A stretch of 39,136 nucleotides of DNA, from contig CAYMEX010000022.1 in the NCBI GenBank assembly GCA_964389525.1, positions 1-39,136 on the forward strand, written 5' to 3'. The position numbers and the translations under genes are program-made. The DNA is from JAFLTL01 sp964389525. GTDB lineage: Bacteria; Bacteroidota; Bacteroidia; Bacteroidales; Muribaculaceae. A model generated the notes under the pieces. The model worked only from the letters and a program-made list of their open reading frames with translations, was not told where the DNA came from and searched no databases. Positions 38,149 through 39,136 of the stretch are shown in pieces; within the stretch, counting starts at the first letter, position 1; every line of letters starts with the position of its first letter.

Positions 38149-38281
38149 AGAAGACAAAAATAATGGTTTTAGAGCTTGTTTAAAAACAGATGTGAACGTC
38201 AGGGTCGCATGAGGTGAAATTTTTGCTTAACGTCTAAATAAAAAAATCGATTAATAATGGCGAATTTAAAGAAAATAAAGT

Positions 38282-38289
38282 TAACTTTG
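38282..38289 (+). promoter_or_regulatory. Candidate -7 box for pckA
   Basis: TAACTTTG fits TAnnTTTG. No TTTG lies 19-21 bp upstream, so the -33 match is weak. A start near 38297 would give a leader of about 160 nt. Confidence 0.5.
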
Positions 38290-38296
38290 CGTTGAA

Positions 38297-38457
38297 TGAA
38301 GAACCAGTGCCTTCCGGCAAAACGTTATAGTTGAAGCCCGGTCACGGGATCTTATCTCAGACGCCGAGATGGTGAGTTGAAAAATGAATCGTAGCGGCAA
38401 GGTAAAATAGAGAAGTAACAAAACCAATATCAACAAAATCTTTCTAATAAAAAGGAA
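38297..38457 (+). promoter_or_regulatory. Long structured leader of pckA
   Basis: The untranslated stretch holds three successive small hairpins: TGCC-TTCC-GGCA (38308-38319), CCCG-GTCA-CGGG (38337-38348) and ATCTC/GAGAT (38354-38358 with 38366-38370). An unstructured A-rich part follows to the start codon. I do not recognise a known riboswitch; it may be a regulatory leader for this gluconeogenic gene. The rest of 38158-38296 is AT-rich and holds no gene. Confidence 0.4.
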
Positions 38458-39136
38458 ATGAGCAAGATTGACTTAACTCAGTACGGTATCACCGGTACCA
38501 CTGAGATTCTTTACAATCCCTCTTACGAGGAGCTTTTTAAAGAAGAGACCCTTCCCAGCCTTGAAGGTTATGAAAAAGGTGTTGTAACTGAGCTTGGTGC
38601 TGTCAACGTCATGACCGGCGTTTACACAGGCCGTTCGCCTAAAGACAAGTTCATCGTGCTCGACGAGAACTCGAAGGACAAGGTGTGGTGGACAACCGAG
38701 GAGTACAAAAACGACAACAAGCCTGCTACAGAGAAGACTTGGGCAGCCGTTAAGGAACTCGCCGTCAAGGAGCTCTCAAACAAGAAACTCTATGTGGTCG
38801 ACTGCTTCTGCGGCGCCAACTAGGATACCCGCATGGCTGTGCGCTTCATCATGTAGGTTGCAGGGCAGGCTCACTTCGTGACCAACATGTTCATCCGTCC
38901 GACAGCCGAGGAGCTCAAGGACTTCACTCCCGATTTCGTTGTCTACAACGCATCGAAGGCTAAGGTCGAGAACTACAAGGAGCTCGGTCTTAACTCGGAG
39001 ACAGCCGTTGTGTTCAACACCACTTCGCGCGAGCAGGTCATCATCAACACATGGTATGGTGGTGAGATGAAGAAGGGTATGTTCTCGATGATGAACTACT
39101 ACCTTCCCCAGCAGGGCATCGCTTCGATGCACTGCT
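38458..39136 (+). pseudogene. pckA: Phosphoenolpyruvate carboxykinase (ATP), 3' end missing, two in-frame TAG codons
   Basis: The first 121 codons match PckA (TGVYTGRSPKDKF, VVDCFCGAN). Codon 122 is TAG (38821-38823), the frame continues as DTRMAVRFIM, and codon 133 is again TAG (38854-38856). It then reads VAGQAHFVTNMFIRPTAEEL and on to YGGEMKKGMFSMMNYYLPQQGIASMHC at the window end. In the family this region is GANxDTR...FIxEVAWQAHF, so the second TAG replaces a conserved Glu and codon 136 is Gly instead of Trp. No frameshift is present. PckA makes phosphoenolpyruvate from oxaloacetate, or CO2 fixation in reverse. Either the gene is damaged or these three bases are errors near a contig end. 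Confidence 0.88.

Noticed and set aside
38155..38162. TATTTTTG box on the minus strand just before porX
   Set aside because: It overlaps the possible start codons of porX, lacks a -33 partner, and would give a leaderless message; too weak to call.
38821..38856. TAG reassigned to an amino acid in this organism
   Set aside because: folP and comM end with TAG at the expected place, and no suppressor tRNA (anticodon CTA) is visible in the window.

Overview
The window reads as a chromosomal segment of a gut-type Bacteroidales bacterium, most plausibly Muribaculaceae or a near relative (family level is an inference). Support comes from the tRNA-tuf-tRNA(Trp)-secE-nusG-rplKAJL-rpoBC cluster, Bacteroidetes promoter boxes (TTTG, 19-21 bp, TAnnTTTG), a 2-oxoacid:ferredoxin oxidoreductase, class III fructose bisphosphatase, a PorX-type regulator and several DUF4369/thioredoxin-like lipoproteins. 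It opens inside a tRNA-Gly and ends inside pckA, so it may be a whole contig.

Layout. 1-13.3 kb (+): tRNA-Gly, tRNA-Thr, tuf, tRNA-Trp, secE, nusG, rplK, rplA, rplJ, rplL, then a terminator followed by its own promoter, rpoB and rpoC. 13.5-17.3 kb (+): an FHS-type sugar transporter, an OmpA-family outer-membrane protein and folP. 17.3-22.2 kb (-): an operon read trpS, DUF4369 lipoprotein, comM-like ATPase, degenerate SDR protein, beta-carbonic anhydrase. 22.2-23.2 kb: a 930-bp AT-rich insert carrying one Abi/HEPN gene between perfect 20-bp direct repeats. 23.2-26.3 kb (-): korA and korB with a well-matched promoter and a strong terminator. 26.4-29.3 kb (-): an M43 metalloprotease lipoprotein broken by a frameshift, and a small lipoprotein; both use the same leader and signal-peptide cassette. 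29.3-30.5 kb: no gene, but a 337-bp tandem duplication, many short hairpins and a REP-like repeat. 30.5-33.1 kb: an ECF sigma-factor unit (divergent DUF6249 membrane protein, sigma factor, putative anti-sigma protein, TlpA-like lipoprotein) with three matching ECF-type promoters. 33.3-38.2 kb (-): an operon read porX, tsaE, birA, fbp. 38.3-39.1 kb (+): pckA with a long structured leader, two in-frame TAG codons and no 3' end.

Best candidates for new biology: (1) the Abi/HEPN insert with a structured upstream segment. Its 20-bp flanking repeat is at once the U-tract of the korB terminator and the -33 box of the trpS promoter. (2) The duplicated leader plus signal-peptide blocks of the two lipoprotein genes, whose separated conserved parts can pair with each other across the start codon. 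(3) The local ECF regulon with three identical-spacing promoters. The pckA stops and two unusual tRNA bases lie close to the window ends and may be sequence artefacts.
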